DNA of 52,566 nt. Origin: Anaerolineae bacterium. Lineage in GTDB: Bacteria; Chloroflexota; Anaerolineae; Promineifilales; Promineifilaceae. The notes under the pieces are model-generated. The model was not told the DNA's origin. It saw only the letters and a program-made list of their open reading frames with translations, and did no database searches. This document shows positions 1-8,292 of the stretch, piece by piece (within the stretch, counting starts at the first letter, position 1; the number at the start of each line of letters is the position of its first letter). The position numbers and the translations under genes are program-made. Where the stretch lies: contig JAHBVI010000039.1 of the NCBI GenBank assembly GCA_019637635.1, positions 1 through 52,566 on the forward strand. Direction: 5' to 3'.

Positions 1-11
1 ACAATGGTGTA

Positions 12-40
12 AGGGATTCCTCGGAAGACCTCGGAATGAC
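12..40. repeat. Dispersed intergenic repeat, TCATTCCGAGG family (fragment)
   Basis: A short copy of a repeat built from GGATTCCTCGG and CCTCGGAATGAC. Related sequence recurs at 1796-1874 and 14636-14702. It lies upstream of trpS and has no open frame. Function unknown. Confidence 0.6.
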
Positions 41-111
41 ATGTTTTTATTGCTGGTTATTTCTTTAACTTTCATAAGTGCTACTACAAACGAGAGAACG
101 AGAGAGTAATT

Positions 112-1125
112 ATGACTAAAAAACGAGTATTCAGCGGCATCCAACCGACCGGGAATGTGCATTTGGGCAATTACCTGGGGTCTTATAAAAATTGGGTGGC
201 GAAACAGGATGAGAAGGTAAATTTCTTTTGTGTGGTGGATTTACATAGCCTGACCGTGCCGCAAGCGCCGGAACAACTGCGCCAGGAAACGTTGTCTATG
301 GCCGCCATCTTGCTGGCGTCGGGGCTGGACCCGGACAAGTGTACGATCTTCGTGCAGAGCCATGTGGCGGCCCATGCCGAGGGCTGCTGGCTGCTGAACT
401 GCATCACGCCGCTGGGTTGGCTGCAACGTATGACCCAGTTCAAAGACAAGTCCGCCCGGCAGGAGAGTGTGTTGACTGGCCTGCTCGATTACCCGGTGCT
501 GATGGCCGGGGACATCATCTTTTATGATGCCCATGAGGTGCCGGTGGGTGAAGACCAGAAGCAGCATGTGGAACTGGCGCGGGACATCGCCCAGCGGTTC
601 AACAGCCTGTACGAAGAGGAGTTCTTCGTCATTCCGCAGCCGGTGATCCCGGAAGTGGGGGCGCGGGTGATGGCGTTGGATAACCCGACGGTGAAGATGT
701 CCAAGAGCCTGGCGCATGTGCGCGGCCATGCGGTGCGTTTTCTGGATGAGCCAGATGAGATCATGCGCTCGTTCAAACGGGCGGTGACGGATTCGGGGCG
801 GGAGATTCGCTTTTCGGATGACCCGGAAAAGGCGGGCGTGAATAACCTGCTGGAAATCTACCAGGCGCTCACGGGCAAGAGCCAGGCAGAGGTTGAAGCA
901 GATTTTGCCAATGCGCGGGGCTATGGCGACTTGAAGGTGCGGGTGGCGGAGGTAACGATTGAGACGTTACGGCCGATCCAACAACGCTACCATCAGCTAA
1001 TGGCCGACCCGGCGGAGTTGGGGCAGATTTTGGCGAAAGGGGCGGAACAGGCGACGGCCGTGTCCCAACCCAAAGTTGACCGCATGAAAGAGATGATGGG
1101 GCTGGTGCTGCCCGCTCGTTTGTAG
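112..1125 (+). CDS. trpS: Tryptophanyl-tRNA synthetase
   Basis: Class I aminoacyl-tRNA synthetase that charges tRNA-Trp with tryptophan in the cytoplasm. At 337 residues it has the usual bacterial length. The HIGH-equivalent motif GNVHLGNYLG is at residues 14-23 and an intact KMSKS loop is at 195-199, so it should be active. The ATG at 112 is preceded by a purine-rich GAGAGAG stretch. It is the first gene of a same-strand run and is followed by a trpG-type gene 58 bp downstream. Its stop codon lies inside the left arm of a perfect hairpin (1122-1168). Confidence 0.97.
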   Translation: MTKKRVFSGIQPTGNVHLGNYLGSYKNWVAKQDEKVNFFCVVDLHSLTVPQAPEQLRQETLSMAAILLASGLDPDKCTIFVQSHVAAHAEGCWLLNCITPLGWLQRMTQFKDKSARQESVLTGLLDYPVLMAGDIIFYDAHEVPVGEDQKQHVELARDIAQRFNSLYEEEFFVIPQPVIPEVGARVMALDNPTVKMSKSLAHVRGHAVRFLDEPDEIMRSFKRAVTDSGREIRFSDDPEKAGVNNLLEIYQALTGKSQAEVEADFANARGYGDLKVRVAEVTIETLRPIQQRYHQLMADPAELGQILAKGAEQATAVSQPKVDRMKEMMGLVLPARL

Positions 1126-1168
1126 TAGGCGATTTATCGCCATTTGACGGCGATAAATCGCCTACTAC
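1122..1168. repeat. Perfect 20-bp inverted repeat between trpS and trpG
   Basis: Arms 1122-1141 and 1149-1168 are perfectly complementary (GTAGTAGGCGATTTATCGCC and its reverse complement) with a 7-nt loop. The left arm contains the trpS stop codon. No T-tract follows, so it is not a classical terminator. The CTACTACGAAC ending resembles CTACTACAAACGAG near positions 80 and 29320, which suggests a dispersed element. Confidence 0.85.
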
Positions 1169-1183
1169 GAACCAGGAGAAATT

Positions 1184-1747
1184 ATGATAGTCGTTATAGA
1201 CAACTACGATTCGTTTACGTACAACCTGGTGCAATATCTGGGGGAGTTGGGGCAGGAGATTCAGGTGTTTCGCAATGATCAGGTGACGGTCGAGCAGATT
1301 CGGGAAATGGGGCCTGATCACATCGTCATCAGTCCGGGGCCGGGCGACCCGCATGATGGCGGCATTTCGCTGGATTTGCTGCGCGAACTGGGGCCAACCA
1401 CGCCGATTTTGGGCGTTTGCCTGGGGCATCAGTGTATTGGCGAGGCGTTTGGCGGGCAGGTGGTACGGGCGCCGCGCCTGATGCACGGCAAAGTGTCGGC
1501 TGTGTACCACAACAGCGAAGGGTTGTTTAACGGCATCCCCAGCCCGTTCCAGGCCACGCGCTACCATTCGCTGATTGTGCAAGAGCCGCTGCCGGACTGC
1601 CTGGAAGTGACAGCATTCACCAGCCAGGGTGAGGTGATGGGGGTGCGGCATAAGGAGTATCCGGTGGTGGGGGTGCAGTTTCACCCGGAGAGCATCCTGA
1701 CGGAACATGGGCGGCGGATATTGCAGAATTTTTTGGACGGCCGTTAG
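1184..1747 (+). CDS. trpG: Anthranilate/aminodeoxychorismate synthase glutamine amidotransferase subunit
   Basis: Class I glutamine amidotransferase of 187 residues. It releases ammonia from glutamine for chorismate conversion to anthranilate (TrpG), or aminodeoxychorismate if it acts as PabA. The triad is visible: Cys79 in GVCLGHQ, and His167 and Glu169 in VQFHPES. The oxyanion-strand motif PGPGDP is at 51-56. AGGAG at 1174-1178 sets the ATG at 1184. No trpE lies in the window; trpS is upstream and trpD and trpC lie 10-12 kb downstream on the same strand, which favours TrpG, but dual use is common in this family. Confidence 0.93.
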   Translation: MIVVIDNYDSFTYNLVQYLGELGQEIQVFRNDQVTVEQIREMGPDHIVISPGPGDPHDGGISLDLLRELGPTTPILGVCLGHQCIGEAFGGQVVRAPRLMHGKVSAVYHNSEGLFNGIPSPFQATRYHSLIVQEPLPDCLEVTAFTSQGEVMGVRHKEYPVVGVQFHPESILTEHGRRILQNFLDGR

Positions 1748-1752
1748 GAATA

Positions 1753-1874
1753 GGACGCAGATAAACGCGGATGAACGCGGATAAAGAAAATTGTGTCATT
1801 CCGAGGTCTTCCGAGGAATCCCTACGTGTGGTCAATTAGTAGGGATTCCTCCTCGAAGACTCGTCGGAATGACG
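1753..1874. repeat. Intergenic repeats: AACGCGGAT tandem plus TCATTCCGAGG inverted repeat
   Basis: Between trpG and the next gene (208 bp) lies a 10-bp-period stretch (units like ATAAACGCGG, 1753-1786). It is followed by an imperfect inverted repeat (1796-1874) whose arms read TCATTCCGAGG...GGAATCCCT and AGGGATTCC...CGGAATGA. Similar sequence occurs at 12-40 and 14636-14702. I see no coding frame or clear promoter in it. Confidence 0.65.
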
Positions 1875-1958
1875 GTCGGCGCGGCAACTTTCTTGTAGCC
1901 TGAGTTGCCCTGGCAATGGTTGGCTCGGAATGACACGTAGCCACTATTTGGAGATGTG

Positions 1959-2648
1959 ATGGCAGTGGTTTTAGAGAACGTGGTGCCCTGGGGGCGGTCG
2001 TTGGCAGAGTATCGTGAGATGTTTGCGTTGACGGCCGTAGACGAAGGGCGGCGGATTTTGGGCTGTGCCGATGGGCCGGCCAGTTTTAATGCAGAGATGA
2101 CGGCGCAGGGAACGGCCGTACGCTCCATTGACCCGCTCTATCAGTTCAGTGCCGCCCAAATTGAGCAGCGCGTTCACGAGGCGTATCCGCTGATTATGAA
2201 CCAGGTGCGGCAGACGATGGCCGATTATGTGTGGACGACCATCCCGTCGCCGGAGCGGTTGGGCGAGATACGGCTGGCGGCGATGGCCCGCTTTTTGCAA
2301 GATTATGAGGCGGGCCAGGCGGACGGCCGTTACCAACCCATTTCTCTGCCCCATTTGCCCTTTGCTGGTGGGGAATTTGGTCTGGCGTTGTGTTCGCACT
2401 TCCTCTTTTTATACAGTGAGCAGTTGTCGTTTGATTTTCACGTCACGGCCGTGCGCGAGATGGTGCGGGTGGCCGGGGAAGTGCGGATTTTTCCACTGCT
2501 GGATTTGAACTGCCGGGAGTCGGTGCATGTACGGCCGTTGCTGGAAATAATGAAAGGGGAGGGAATGACGGCCGTGATCGAAACAGTCAATTATGAATTC
2601 CAACGCGGCGGCAACCAATTGCTGCGGCTAAGTCAGGACGGAATATGA
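1959..2648 (+). CDS. SAM-dependent methyltransferase-like protein
   Basis: About 229 residues. LGCADGPASF near residues 34-44 resembles a Rossmann SAM-binding motif I, and ALCSHFLFLY near 146-155 sits where such proteins have the post-strand-4 motif. The middle and C-terminal parts are strand and helix rich. I recognise the general family but not the substrate. ATG at 1959 is preferred over the GTG one codon upstream because a GGAG lies about 5 nt before it. It carries several in-frame ACGGCCGT octamers (Thr-Ala-Val). The neighbours do not identify its role. Confidence 0.6.
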   Translation: MAVVLENVVPWGRSLAEYREMFALTAVDEGRRILGCADGPASFNAEMTAQGTAVRSIDPLYQFSAAQIEQRVHEAYPLIMNQVRQTMADYVWTTIPSPERLGEIRLAAMARFLQDYEAGQADGRYQPISLPHLPFAGGEFGLALCSHFLFLYSEQLSFDFHVTAVREMVRVAGEVRIFPLLDLNCRESVHVRPLLEIMKGEGMTAVIETVNYEFQRGGNQLLRLSQDGI

Positions 2649-2654
2649 ATCGTA

Positions 2655-2682
2655 TTGCGCTTTGCGTATAACATACTATGAT
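2655..2682 (+). promoter_or_regulatory. Candidate sigma70-type promoter
   Basis: TTGCGC (2655-2660), a 16-bp spacer and TATGAT (2677-2682), located 45 bp upstream of the gene at 2728. A strong AGGAGG (2715-2720) then precedes that ATG. Based on consensus similarity only. Confidence 0.4.
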
Positions 2683-2727
2683 CCGTCCCATGTTTTTTGC
2701 GCAGGTTCACGCGCAGGAGGATAGCTG

Positions 2728-3147
2728 ATGAGTTACCAGCAAGTAACCATTCTATTACCAGAAAGGGTGTACCGGCAGGTCGAGAAACTGTCACAGGTGA
2801 AACAGCGATCGGTGGCTGATGAAGTAGTGGCGGTCGTGACGGCCGCACTGCCTGAGCCGGAAGCCTTGCCGGAGGCATTGCAAGCGGAATTGAGCCAGCT
2901 TGATCAGTTCAGTGATGAGGAATTATGGCACGCCGCCAGGATGATTGCGCCCGTCGAGAAAACAGAGCGGATGCAATTGTTGGTAGAAAAGCAGCAGTTA
3001 GAAGGGCTGACGGCCGTAGAACAAGAAGAAGCCGCTCTGTTATCCCAATTTTTTAACCGGGTCATGCTGGTGCGGGCGAAAGCGGCCGTTTTGTTGCAGG
3101 CGCGGGGGCATGATATTAGCTCGCTGCTAGACGACCCCAATTCATAG
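2728..3147 (+). CDS. Small helical protein, possible partner of an HNH endonuclease
   Basis: 139 residues. The N-terminus (VTILLPERVYRQVEKLSQVK) looks like a short strand followed by helices, as in ribbon-helix-helix-type proteins; the rest is strongly helical and rich in Gln, Glu and Ala. I do not recognise a named family. It starts from ATG with AGGAGG 7 nt upstream. Its stop codon adjoins the ATG of the HNH remnant (3148), so the two were probably one cotranscribed pair. A regulatory or antitoxin-like role for this pair is possible but is my inference. Confidence 0.75.
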   Translation: MSYQQVTILLPERVYRQVEKLSQVKQRSVADEVVAVVTAALPEPEALPEALQAELSQLDQFSDEELWHAARMIAPVEKTERMQLLVEKQQLEGLTAVEQEEAALLSQFFNRVMLVRAKAAVLLQARGHDISSLLDDPNS

Positions 3148-3290
3148 ATGAGCGCCATTCCACCGGCCCTTCAGGCACAAGTTGTGGCTCAGTCAAACGG
3201 CCGTTGTAGTTATTGCCAGAGCCAGCAGCGCGTGATGGGCGTCTGTTGGTTGGCATCCCCCGACCGACCATTGATTAACCTGATGATCTA
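3148..3290 (+). pseudogene. HNH endonuclease, truncated remnant
   Basis: The first about 30 codons match the start of small HNH endonucleases: a helix (PPALQAQVVAQSNG) and a first zinc knuckle RCSYCQSQ. The frame then loses the family pattern (no His-containing core, no second CxxC). From 3297 it runs into an 8-bp-period repeat and stops at 3354 after 68 codons. The catalytic part is missing, so this is a broken gene. It begins immediately after the stop of the upstream small gene, consistent with an original two-gene unit. Confidence 0.7.
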
Positions 3291-3296
3291 TTTCCA

Positions 3297-3350
3297 ACGC
3301 AGAGACGCAGAGGCGCGGAGAGGTTTTCTCTGCGTCTCTGCGCCTCCGCG
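3297..3350. repeat. 8-bp-period inverted repeat (GCAGAGAC type)
   Basis: Units such as ACGCAGAG and GCGCGGAG repeat with a period of 8. The left part GCAGAGACGCAGAG is inverted as CTCTGCGTCTCTGC on the right, giving a stem of about 14 bp around a GGTTTT-containing loop. It interrupts or terminates the HNH remnant and ends 31 bp before the M16C protease start. Confidence 0.75.
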
Positions 3351-3381
3351 TTAAATATCTGCCACAAGACGAGGTAAAGTA

Positions 3382-6291
3382 ATGAATTCCCATGGTTTTG
3401 AACTGATCCAGGAAACGCATATTGACGAGTTGAACAGCAAGGCAACGTTATACCGGCATGTGCAGACGGGGGCGGAACTGCTGTCGGTGGAAAACGATGA
3501 CGAAAACAAGGCGTTTGGCATCACCTTCCGCACGCCACCGGAAGATTCCACCGGGCTGCCGCACATCATGGAACATTCTGTGTTGGGTGGCTCGCGCAAG
3601 TATCCGGTCAAGGAGCCTTTTATCGAACTGGCGAAGGGGTCGTTTAAGACCTTTTTGAATGCGTTTACGGCTGCCGACTTCACCACCTATCCCGTGGCTA
3701 CCACTAACACAAAAGAGTTATACAACCTGGTGGACGTGTACCTGGATGCGGTCTTTCATCCGCTCATCACGCCCCACCATTTGGAGCAGGAAGGGTGGCA
3801 TTATGAATTGAACAGCCCGGACGAGCCGCTCATTTACAAGGGTATTGTTTTTAACGAGATGAAAGGGGCGTATTCGTCGCCGGAAGGGGTGCTGTATAAG
3901 GCGGTGAAGGAGTCGCTCTTCCCGGACAATGTGTACCGGCACGATTCCGGCGGCGACCCGGCGGTGATGCCCAACCTGACCTATGAGCAGTTCCGCAGCT
4001 TCCACGAGACCTATTACCATCCCTCCAATGCCCGCATCTTTTTCTATGGCGATGATGACCCGGAGAAGCGGCTGGCGCTGCTGGATGAGTACCTGAGCGG
4101 TTTTGAGGCGGCCAAAGTGGATTCGGCCATTCCGTTACATGCGCCATTTCCAGCGCCGAAGCGGGTAGTACGGCCGTATGCCGTCACCGCCGATGGCGAG
4201 CAAAAAGCCTACGTCAGCCTCAACTGGGTGTTGCCGGAAATCCTTGACCCGGCGCTGCAAATGGCGCTGAGTGTGATGTCCTACGCAGTGGTCAGCACAC
4301 CCGCCTCGCCGCTGCGCAAGGCGCTGATGGATTCCGGGCTGGGCAGCGACACGATAGGCGGCGGCATTTCCGGGGCACTGCGCCAGGCCACCTTTTCTAC
4401 CGGCCTGAAGGGGGTGGAACTGGACAATGTGGACAAAGTAGAGCCGCTGGTGTTGCAGACACTCGAACGATTGGCCGCCGAGGGCATTGACCCGGAGATG
4501 ATTGAGGCGGCGCTCAACACCATTGAATTTAGCCTGCGCGAAAACAATACCGGCTCGTTCCCGCGGGGCCTGTCGTTGATGATCCGGGCGCTGCGGAACT
4601 GGGTGTATGATTTTGACCCGGTGGAGCCGTTGCAATATGAAGCGCCGCTGACGGCCGTCAAAACCCAACTCGCCGCCAACCCCGCCTACCTGCAAGAACT
4701 GATCCAGACCTACCTGCTGGCGAACACGCACCGGGTGACGCTGGTTTTGCAGCCGGACCCGGCATTATCGGCGCGGATGGACGAGGAAGAGAAGGCGAAG
4801 CTGACGGCCGTGCAATCCCGCCTCAACGAACGCCAGATTGAGGACATCATCGCCACCACGCAGCAGTTGAAGGCATTGCAAGAGAAGCCGGATGACCCCG
4901 CCGCTTTAGCCGCCATCCCCCGGCTGACGCTGGCCGACCTGGATCGGGAAAACAAGCCGATCCCCTTTGCGAGCGAAACCATACACGGCGCGGAAGTGAT
5001 TACGCACGATCTGTTTACCAACGGCATTGTCTACCTGGAGATGGGGCTGAATTTACACACGCTGCCCCAGGAATTACTGCCGCTGGTGGGGCTGTACGGC
5101 CGTGCCCTCACCGAAGTTGGCACCGAGAGCGAAGATTATGTGAAGTTGCAGCAGCGCATTGGCCGCAAAACGGGTGGTCTGTATGCCTCGCGCCACATTG
5201 CTGCCAAGCGGGGCGCGTCCGAAGCCGCTGCCTGGCTTTTCCTGCGCGGTAAGGCGACGCTGGCCCAGGCCGATGACCTGCTGGACATTGCCCGTGACGT
5301 GCTGCTGACGGTGAAGCTGGACAACCGCGACCGGCTGCGGCAGATGGTGTATGAATCCATTGCCCGGCTGGAGGCGGGGCTGATTCCGGGGGGGCATGGG
5401 GTGGCGGACGGCCGTTTGCGGGCCACCTTCAACGAGAGCGATTGGGTTTCCGAGCAGACCGGCGGTATCGCCTACCTCTTTGCCCTGCGCCAGTTGGCGG
5501 CGGAAATGGAGAGCGACTGGCCCGGCGTTTTAGCCCGATTGGAACAGGTGCGGCAGACGCTCGTCAGCCGCCGCAATCTCATCGTCAACGTCACCCTGGA
5601 CGCGGCTAATTGGGCGCAGTTCCAGCCGCGATTGGCCGGGTTTATCGCCAGCCTGCCCGATGTGCCGGTGGAGGTGCAACAATGGAATTGGCGGAGTGAT
5701 GCCGTGCCGGAAGGGCTGACTATTCCGGCGCAGGTGAATTATGTGGCGCAGGGGGCCAATCTGTACGATTTGGGTTACAAACTGCACGGCTCGATTGCCG
5801 TAATTAATAATTATCTGCGTACCACCTACCTGTGGGAAAAGATTCGGGTGCAGGGTGGGGCGTATGGTGGCATGGTCAGCTTCAGCCACAATACCGGCGT
5901 CTACAGCTTCCTGTCGTATCGTGACCCGAACCTGTTGGGTACGCTGGCGAATTATGCCGGTGTGCCCGCCTTTTTGCGCCAGCCGCTGCATGAAGACGAA
6001 TTGACCAAAAGCATCATCGGCGCAATTAGCAGCATGGATGCGTATGAACTGCCGGATGCAAAGGGGTATACGTCGCTGTCCCGTTATCTGGCGAATGTGA
6101 CGGATGAATACCGTCAGCAGCTACGTGAGGAAGTGCTGTCTACGACAGCCGCCGACTTTGCGGCATTGGGGGATGTGTTGGCGGGGGTGCAGGAGTACGG
6201 CCGTGTGGTTGTCCTCGGTTCCGCCGAAGCTATCCAGCAGGCCAATACCGAACGTGGCGGCAACTGGCTGCGGGTGACAAAGGTGAAATAG
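3382..6291 (+). CDS. M16C zinc metalloprotease (presequence protease/PreP-like)
   Basis: 969 residues, the normal length for a single-chain M16C protease made of two halves that enclose the substrate. The inverted zinc motif HIMEH is at residues 61-65, and the third ligand is Glu159 in GIVFNEMKGAYS. The segment SRKYPVKEPF and the downstream LNAF and YNLVDVYLD are typical of the PreP branch. No signal peptide is seen, so it should degrade peptides in the cytoplasm. ATG at 3382 follows GAGGTAAAG. The DUF2442 gene is convergent 20 bp downstream. Nothing suggests inactivation. Confidence 0.93.
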   Translation: MNSHGFELIQETHIDELNSKATLYRHVQTGAELLSVENDDENKAFGITFRTPPEDSTGLPHIMEHSVLGGSRKYPVKEPFIELAKGSFKTFLNAFTAADFTTYPVATTNTKELYNLVDVYLDAVFHPLITPHHLEQEGWHYELNSPDEPLIYKGIVFNEMKGAYSSPEGVLYKAVKESLFPDNVYRHDSGGDPAVMPNLTYEQFRSFHETYYHPSNARIFFYGDDDPEKRLALLDEYLSGFEAAKVDSAIPLHAPFPAPKRVVRPYAVTADGEQKAYVSLNWVLPEILDPALQMALSVMSYAVVSTPASPLRKALMDSGLGSDTIGGGISGALRQATFSTGLKGVELDNVDKVEPLVLQTLERLAAEGIDPEMIEAALNTIEFSLRENNTGSFPRGLSLMIRALRNWVYDFDPVEPLQYEAPLTAVKTQLAANPAYLQELIQTYLLANTHRVTLVLQPDPALSARMDEEEKAKLTAVQSRLNERQIEDIIATTQQLKALQEKPDDPAALAAIPRLTLADLDRENKPIPFASETIHGAEVITHDLFTNGIVYLEMGLNLHTLPQELLPLVGLYGRALTEVGTESEDYVKLQQRIGRKTGGLYASRHIAAKRGASEAAAWLFLRGKATLAQADDLLDIARDVLLTVKLDNRDRLRQMVYESIARLEAGLIPGGHGVADGRLRATFNESDWVSEQTGGIAYLFALRQLAAEMESDWPGVLARLEQVRQTLVSRRNLIVNVTLDAANWAQFQPRLAGFIASLPDVPVEVQQWNWRSDAVPEGLTIPAQVNYVAQGANLYDLGYKLHGSIAVINNYLRTTYLWEKIRVQGGAYGGMVSFSHNTGVYSFLSYRDPNLLGTLANYAGVPAFLRQPLHEDELTKSIIGAISSMDAYELPDAKGYTSLSRYLANVTDEYRQQLREEVLSTTAADFAALGDVLAGVQEYGRVVVLGSAEAIQQANTERGGNWLRVTKVK

Positions 6292-6311
6292 TGAGTTGAA
6301 AACTCGCTACT

Positions 6312-6578
6312 TCACCAGCTCTTTAACAGGGTGCTGACGGCTATATCTTCGTCCACGTCTTCCCAGTGGATGCCGATACCGCGGGCGATCAAGCGCCAGT
6401 TTTGGCGCTGTTCGTCGGTGGCGTCACGCAGGCGCGGAAACCATTCCAGGGGGGCGGAGATTTCACGGCCGTCAGACAACCGCACCACCAGGGCTTCATC
6501 TTGAAAACGGACGTGGGTGGCGAGGACGGCCGTTGGGCTGCCTATGTAAATGAGTCTGCCAGGAGTTGAAGTGATCAT
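6312..6578 (-). CDS. DUF2442 family protein
   Basis: A small protein of 88 residues from the ATG at 6578. The pattern LATHVRFQDEALVVRLSDGREISAPLEWFPRL is the DUF2442 signature, a fold often found beside toxin-antitoxin or DUF4160 genes. The frame stays open 25 codons upstream, but that extension (rich in Phe, Leu and Ser) does not look like family sequence. The molecular role is unknown. It is convergent with the M16C protease gene and no DUF4160 partner lies next to it. Confidence 0.8.
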   Translation of the reverse strand: MITSTPGRLIYIGSPTAVLATHVRFQDEALVVRLSDGREISAPLEWFPRLRDATDEQRQNWRLIARGIGIHWEDVDEDIAVSTLLKSW

Positions 6579-6784
6579 TTGAACCGAAGTATATAGACCT
6601 TTAGTGTGAAGCAAAAATCGTGAGAATTTGACTGGCGATTGCAGATTCAGCAATTCATGTGATACTTTGTCGTATTGTTGCTTTCAGCTATGTTGTATCT
6701 ATAGGTGTTGGATGTGATGAGGATTTGATTTTATTGCCAGTGACTTAACTTCCCACTATTGATAATGACAGGAGTGACTTACAG
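6579..6784. other. AT-rich divergent intergenic region
   Basis: 206 bp between the DUF2442 gene (minus) and the split pentapeptide gene (plus). It is visibly AT-richer than the flanking genes and should hold promoters for both directions. TTGCCA at 6734 and an AT-rich stretch near 6757-6766 are possible plus-strand elements, but the fit is weak. It ends in CAGGAGTGACTTACAG upstream of the ATG at 6785. Confidence 0.4.
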
Positions 6785-6892
6785 ATGAATGAGCCGGACT
6801 CATCCAAAAGTAATCCAGATAACTTTGACGCGCTTGTTTCCCAAGCATCTTTTTGGGTGCTTAAGCATAGACTAAAGATCATTTCTTTGTTA

Positions 6893-6900
6893 ATTCTTTT
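6893..6900. repeat. 8-bp target site duplication, left copy
   Basis: ATTCTTTT directly before the left terminal repeat; the identical octamer lies at 8293-8300 directly after the right terminal repeat. Eight-bp duplications are the rule for the ISL3 family. Confidence 0.93.
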
Positions 6901-6930
6901 GGTTCTTTGGGAATTCATGTGGTTGACAGC
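6901..6930 (+). repeat. Left terminal inverted repeat of the ISL3-type element
   Basis: Begins GGTTCTTTGGGAATTCATGT. It pairs with the complement of 8263-8292, matching 18 of the first 23 bases. Confidence 0.85.
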
Positions 6931-6941
6931 ATATGTGGGGG

Positions 6942-7613
6942 TCAAACAAATCGTTTGTACCCCTCTAAATCCAACCAAATGCGCTGAAAGAGGGTGCTGA
7001 CCTTCTTGATGCCGTAGCATCGCCGCTTGATTACCTTCACCTTGTTGTTCAATCCCTCCACGAAGCCACTGCTGGCGCGACGGATAAAGTAGTTGGCGAT
7101 ATAGGACAAATGATGGCGCAAGGTCTTGATGAAGTCATCAAAACAGGTCAGGCTCGTTTGCTCCACTTTGGCTATCCACTTCAACAACCGAGTTTGCGCC
7201 TGTTTGCGGCTCAGTTTCATTTCAAAAATCGCGGTCAGTTCCTGGCGCAGGCTGTAAGCCAGATGCAGTTGCGGTGAATGTGCCAGGATACGGCGCAGTT
7301 GTGCCTGTTGCTCTTCATCCAGGTCGTCGTGATTGCGCCGTAACAACCAGAGCGCCCCGGTACAATCGGCGGCATACCTTTCGGCCGGTAGTTCCTGTTT
7401 CAGGCGACGCATCTCTTGTTTACGCAGGTGGTCAAAATCGTCTCGATAATGTTGAGCCACATGGAAGCGGTCCACCACGATGGCCGTTCCCTCCATCTTA
7501 TGGCGGCTGATGAATTCCGCTATGGCCGTCAAGTAGCCTTCCCACATATCGGTACAAAAGGTGTGGATGGTGGCGCGTAGTCGCGCCGGTATCGTCTCCA
7601 AAAAGGCGCTCAC
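6942..7613 (-). CDS. ISL3 transposase, C-terminal catalytic half (frame -1)
   Basis: 223 codons from a GTG at 7613. It holds the rest of the catalytic domain: CTDMWEGYLTAI, then the second acidic residue in VVDRFHVAQHY and the final Glu in GFVEGLNNKVKVIKRRCYG, a strongly conserved ISL3 stretch. The first catalytic Asp is in the other half (7613-8212), so this half cannot work alone. Its GTG overlaps the upstream stop (TAGTG), so coupled re-initiation could yield a separate protein. A -1 shift at 7619-7625 would instead give a fused transposase of about 423 residues, the normal family length. Confidence 0.88.
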   Translation of the reverse strand: MSAFLETIPARLRATIHTFCTDMWEGYLTAIAEFISRHKMEGTAIVVDRFHVAQHYRDDFDHLRKQEMRRLKQELPAERYAADCTGALWLLRRNHDDLDEEQQAQLRRILAHSPQLHLAYSLRQELTAIFEMKLSRKQAQTRLLKWIAKVEQTSLTCFDDFIKTLRHHLSYIANYFIRRASSGFVEGLNNKVKVIKRRCYGIKKVSTLFQRIWLDLEGYKRFV

Positions 7614-8212
7614 TACCGTTTTTTTCGCTCCTCCAAAACCGCCAGTATCCGCACTTCGCCATTGTCCTGACGAGCGGTTATCACCGCCGCATATTCCTTG
7701 CGTCCCTTCTTGAGGGCGATTTCATCTATGCCCACTGTGCCCAGGTTCTCGATCTCCTCCCAATTCACTTCTACCGCCACCTGCCGCCCAATGGCCCCCA
7801 TCACGGCATCATAGCCCACCTTTTCTTTCCGGCTGACATCTTCGATGGTGCTGCCGATTAACTGCTTCATCAGATAGCGGTCGTAGGCTTTCGTGTGCGG
7901 ACTGCGTTGTTCATACCAGCCCACCACCTGTGTCGTTGTCGGTTCATGCAGACAGCTTAGGCATTGTCCCCGTTTCGGTCGGATGCGGATGTAGCTCTCA
8001 TACCCCAATATCGGCAGGTGGCGCAACTCCACCTCCGCTCCGTGCCCATAGCTACACTTGATAGCCTGCCCACATATCCCGCACGGTGTCGTTTCCAGCC
8101 GACTTTCCACTTCAATGATGTATTTGCCGTCCCGCGTGATTTCGGTGCCTATGATATCCACATCGGGTATATCCAACGGTATGGTAAGTTTGCCTGACGA
8201 ATGATAGGCCAT
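7613..8212 (-). CDS. ISL3 transposase, N-terminal half
   Basis: 199 codons. An N-terminal zinc-binding region (CGICGQAIKC ... GQCLSC) is followed by a helix-turn-helix-type DNA-binding segment, then the start of the DDE domain with the first acidic residue in GIDEIALKKGRKEYAAV. It stops at TAG (7613-7615) directly after CGA AAA AAA CGG. The run of seven A residues is placed in the zero frame exactly as an A AAA AAA slippery heptamer, and slipping back one base enters the frame of the C-terminal half. Either programmed frameshifting or a recent 1-nt loss explains the split. Confidence 0.88.
   Translation of the reverse strand: MAYHSSGKLTIPLDIPDVDIIGTEITRDGKYIIEVESRLETTPCGICGQAIKCSYGHGAEVELRHLPILGYESYIRIRPKRGQCLSCLHEPTTTQVVGWYEQRSPHTKAYDRYLMKQLIGSTIEDVSRKEKVGYDAVMGAIGRQVAVEVNWEEIENLGTVGIDEIALKKGRKEYAAVITARQDNGEVRILAVLEERKKR
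7619..7625 (-). promoter_or_regulatory. In-phase A AAA AAA slippery heptamer (candidate -1 frameshift site)
   Basis: On the minus strand the codons read CGA AAA AAA CGG TAG. A -1 slip gives CGA AAA AAA ACG GTA GTG, entering the downstream transposase frame. A Shine-Dalgarno-like GGAGGAG lies immediately upstream. Downstream, GCGCC/GGCGC and GGCGCG-ACTA-CGCGCC can form hairpins. These features fit a programmed site, but a mutation cannot be excluded. Confidence 0.6.
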
Positions 8213-8262
8213 CTTGCTCTCCTTGTTGTAAAATGACCCCTATTCTACGGCATACCCATATC

Positions 8263-8292
8263 TGGGTGTACCCCCTGTATTCCCATTGAACC
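8263..8292 (-). repeat. Right terminal inverted repeat of the ISL3-type element
   Basis: Read outward on the minus strand it begins GGTTCAATGGGAATACAGGG, matching the left end at 18 of 23 positions. Confidence 0.85.

Larger units (their letters stand above)
6901..8292 (-). mobile_element. ISL3-family insertion sequence, 1392 bp
   Basis: Bounded by imperfect terminal inverted repeats (6901-6930 and 8263-8292) that begin GGTTC and agree at 18 of the first 23 positions. It is flanked by the 8-bp duplication ATTCTTTT. It carries an ISL3-type transposase on the minus strand in two overlapping frames. The element lacks exact ACGGCCGT octamers, unlike the host genes. It sits inside the pentapeptide-repeat gene in the opposite orientation. 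All boundaries were read directly from the sequence. Confidence 0.93.

Noticed and set aside
2728..3147. The 139-residue gene as an antitoxin
   Set aside because: The N-terminal strand-helix pattern is suggestive, but no recognised antitoxin or toxin family is present and the HNH partner is broken.
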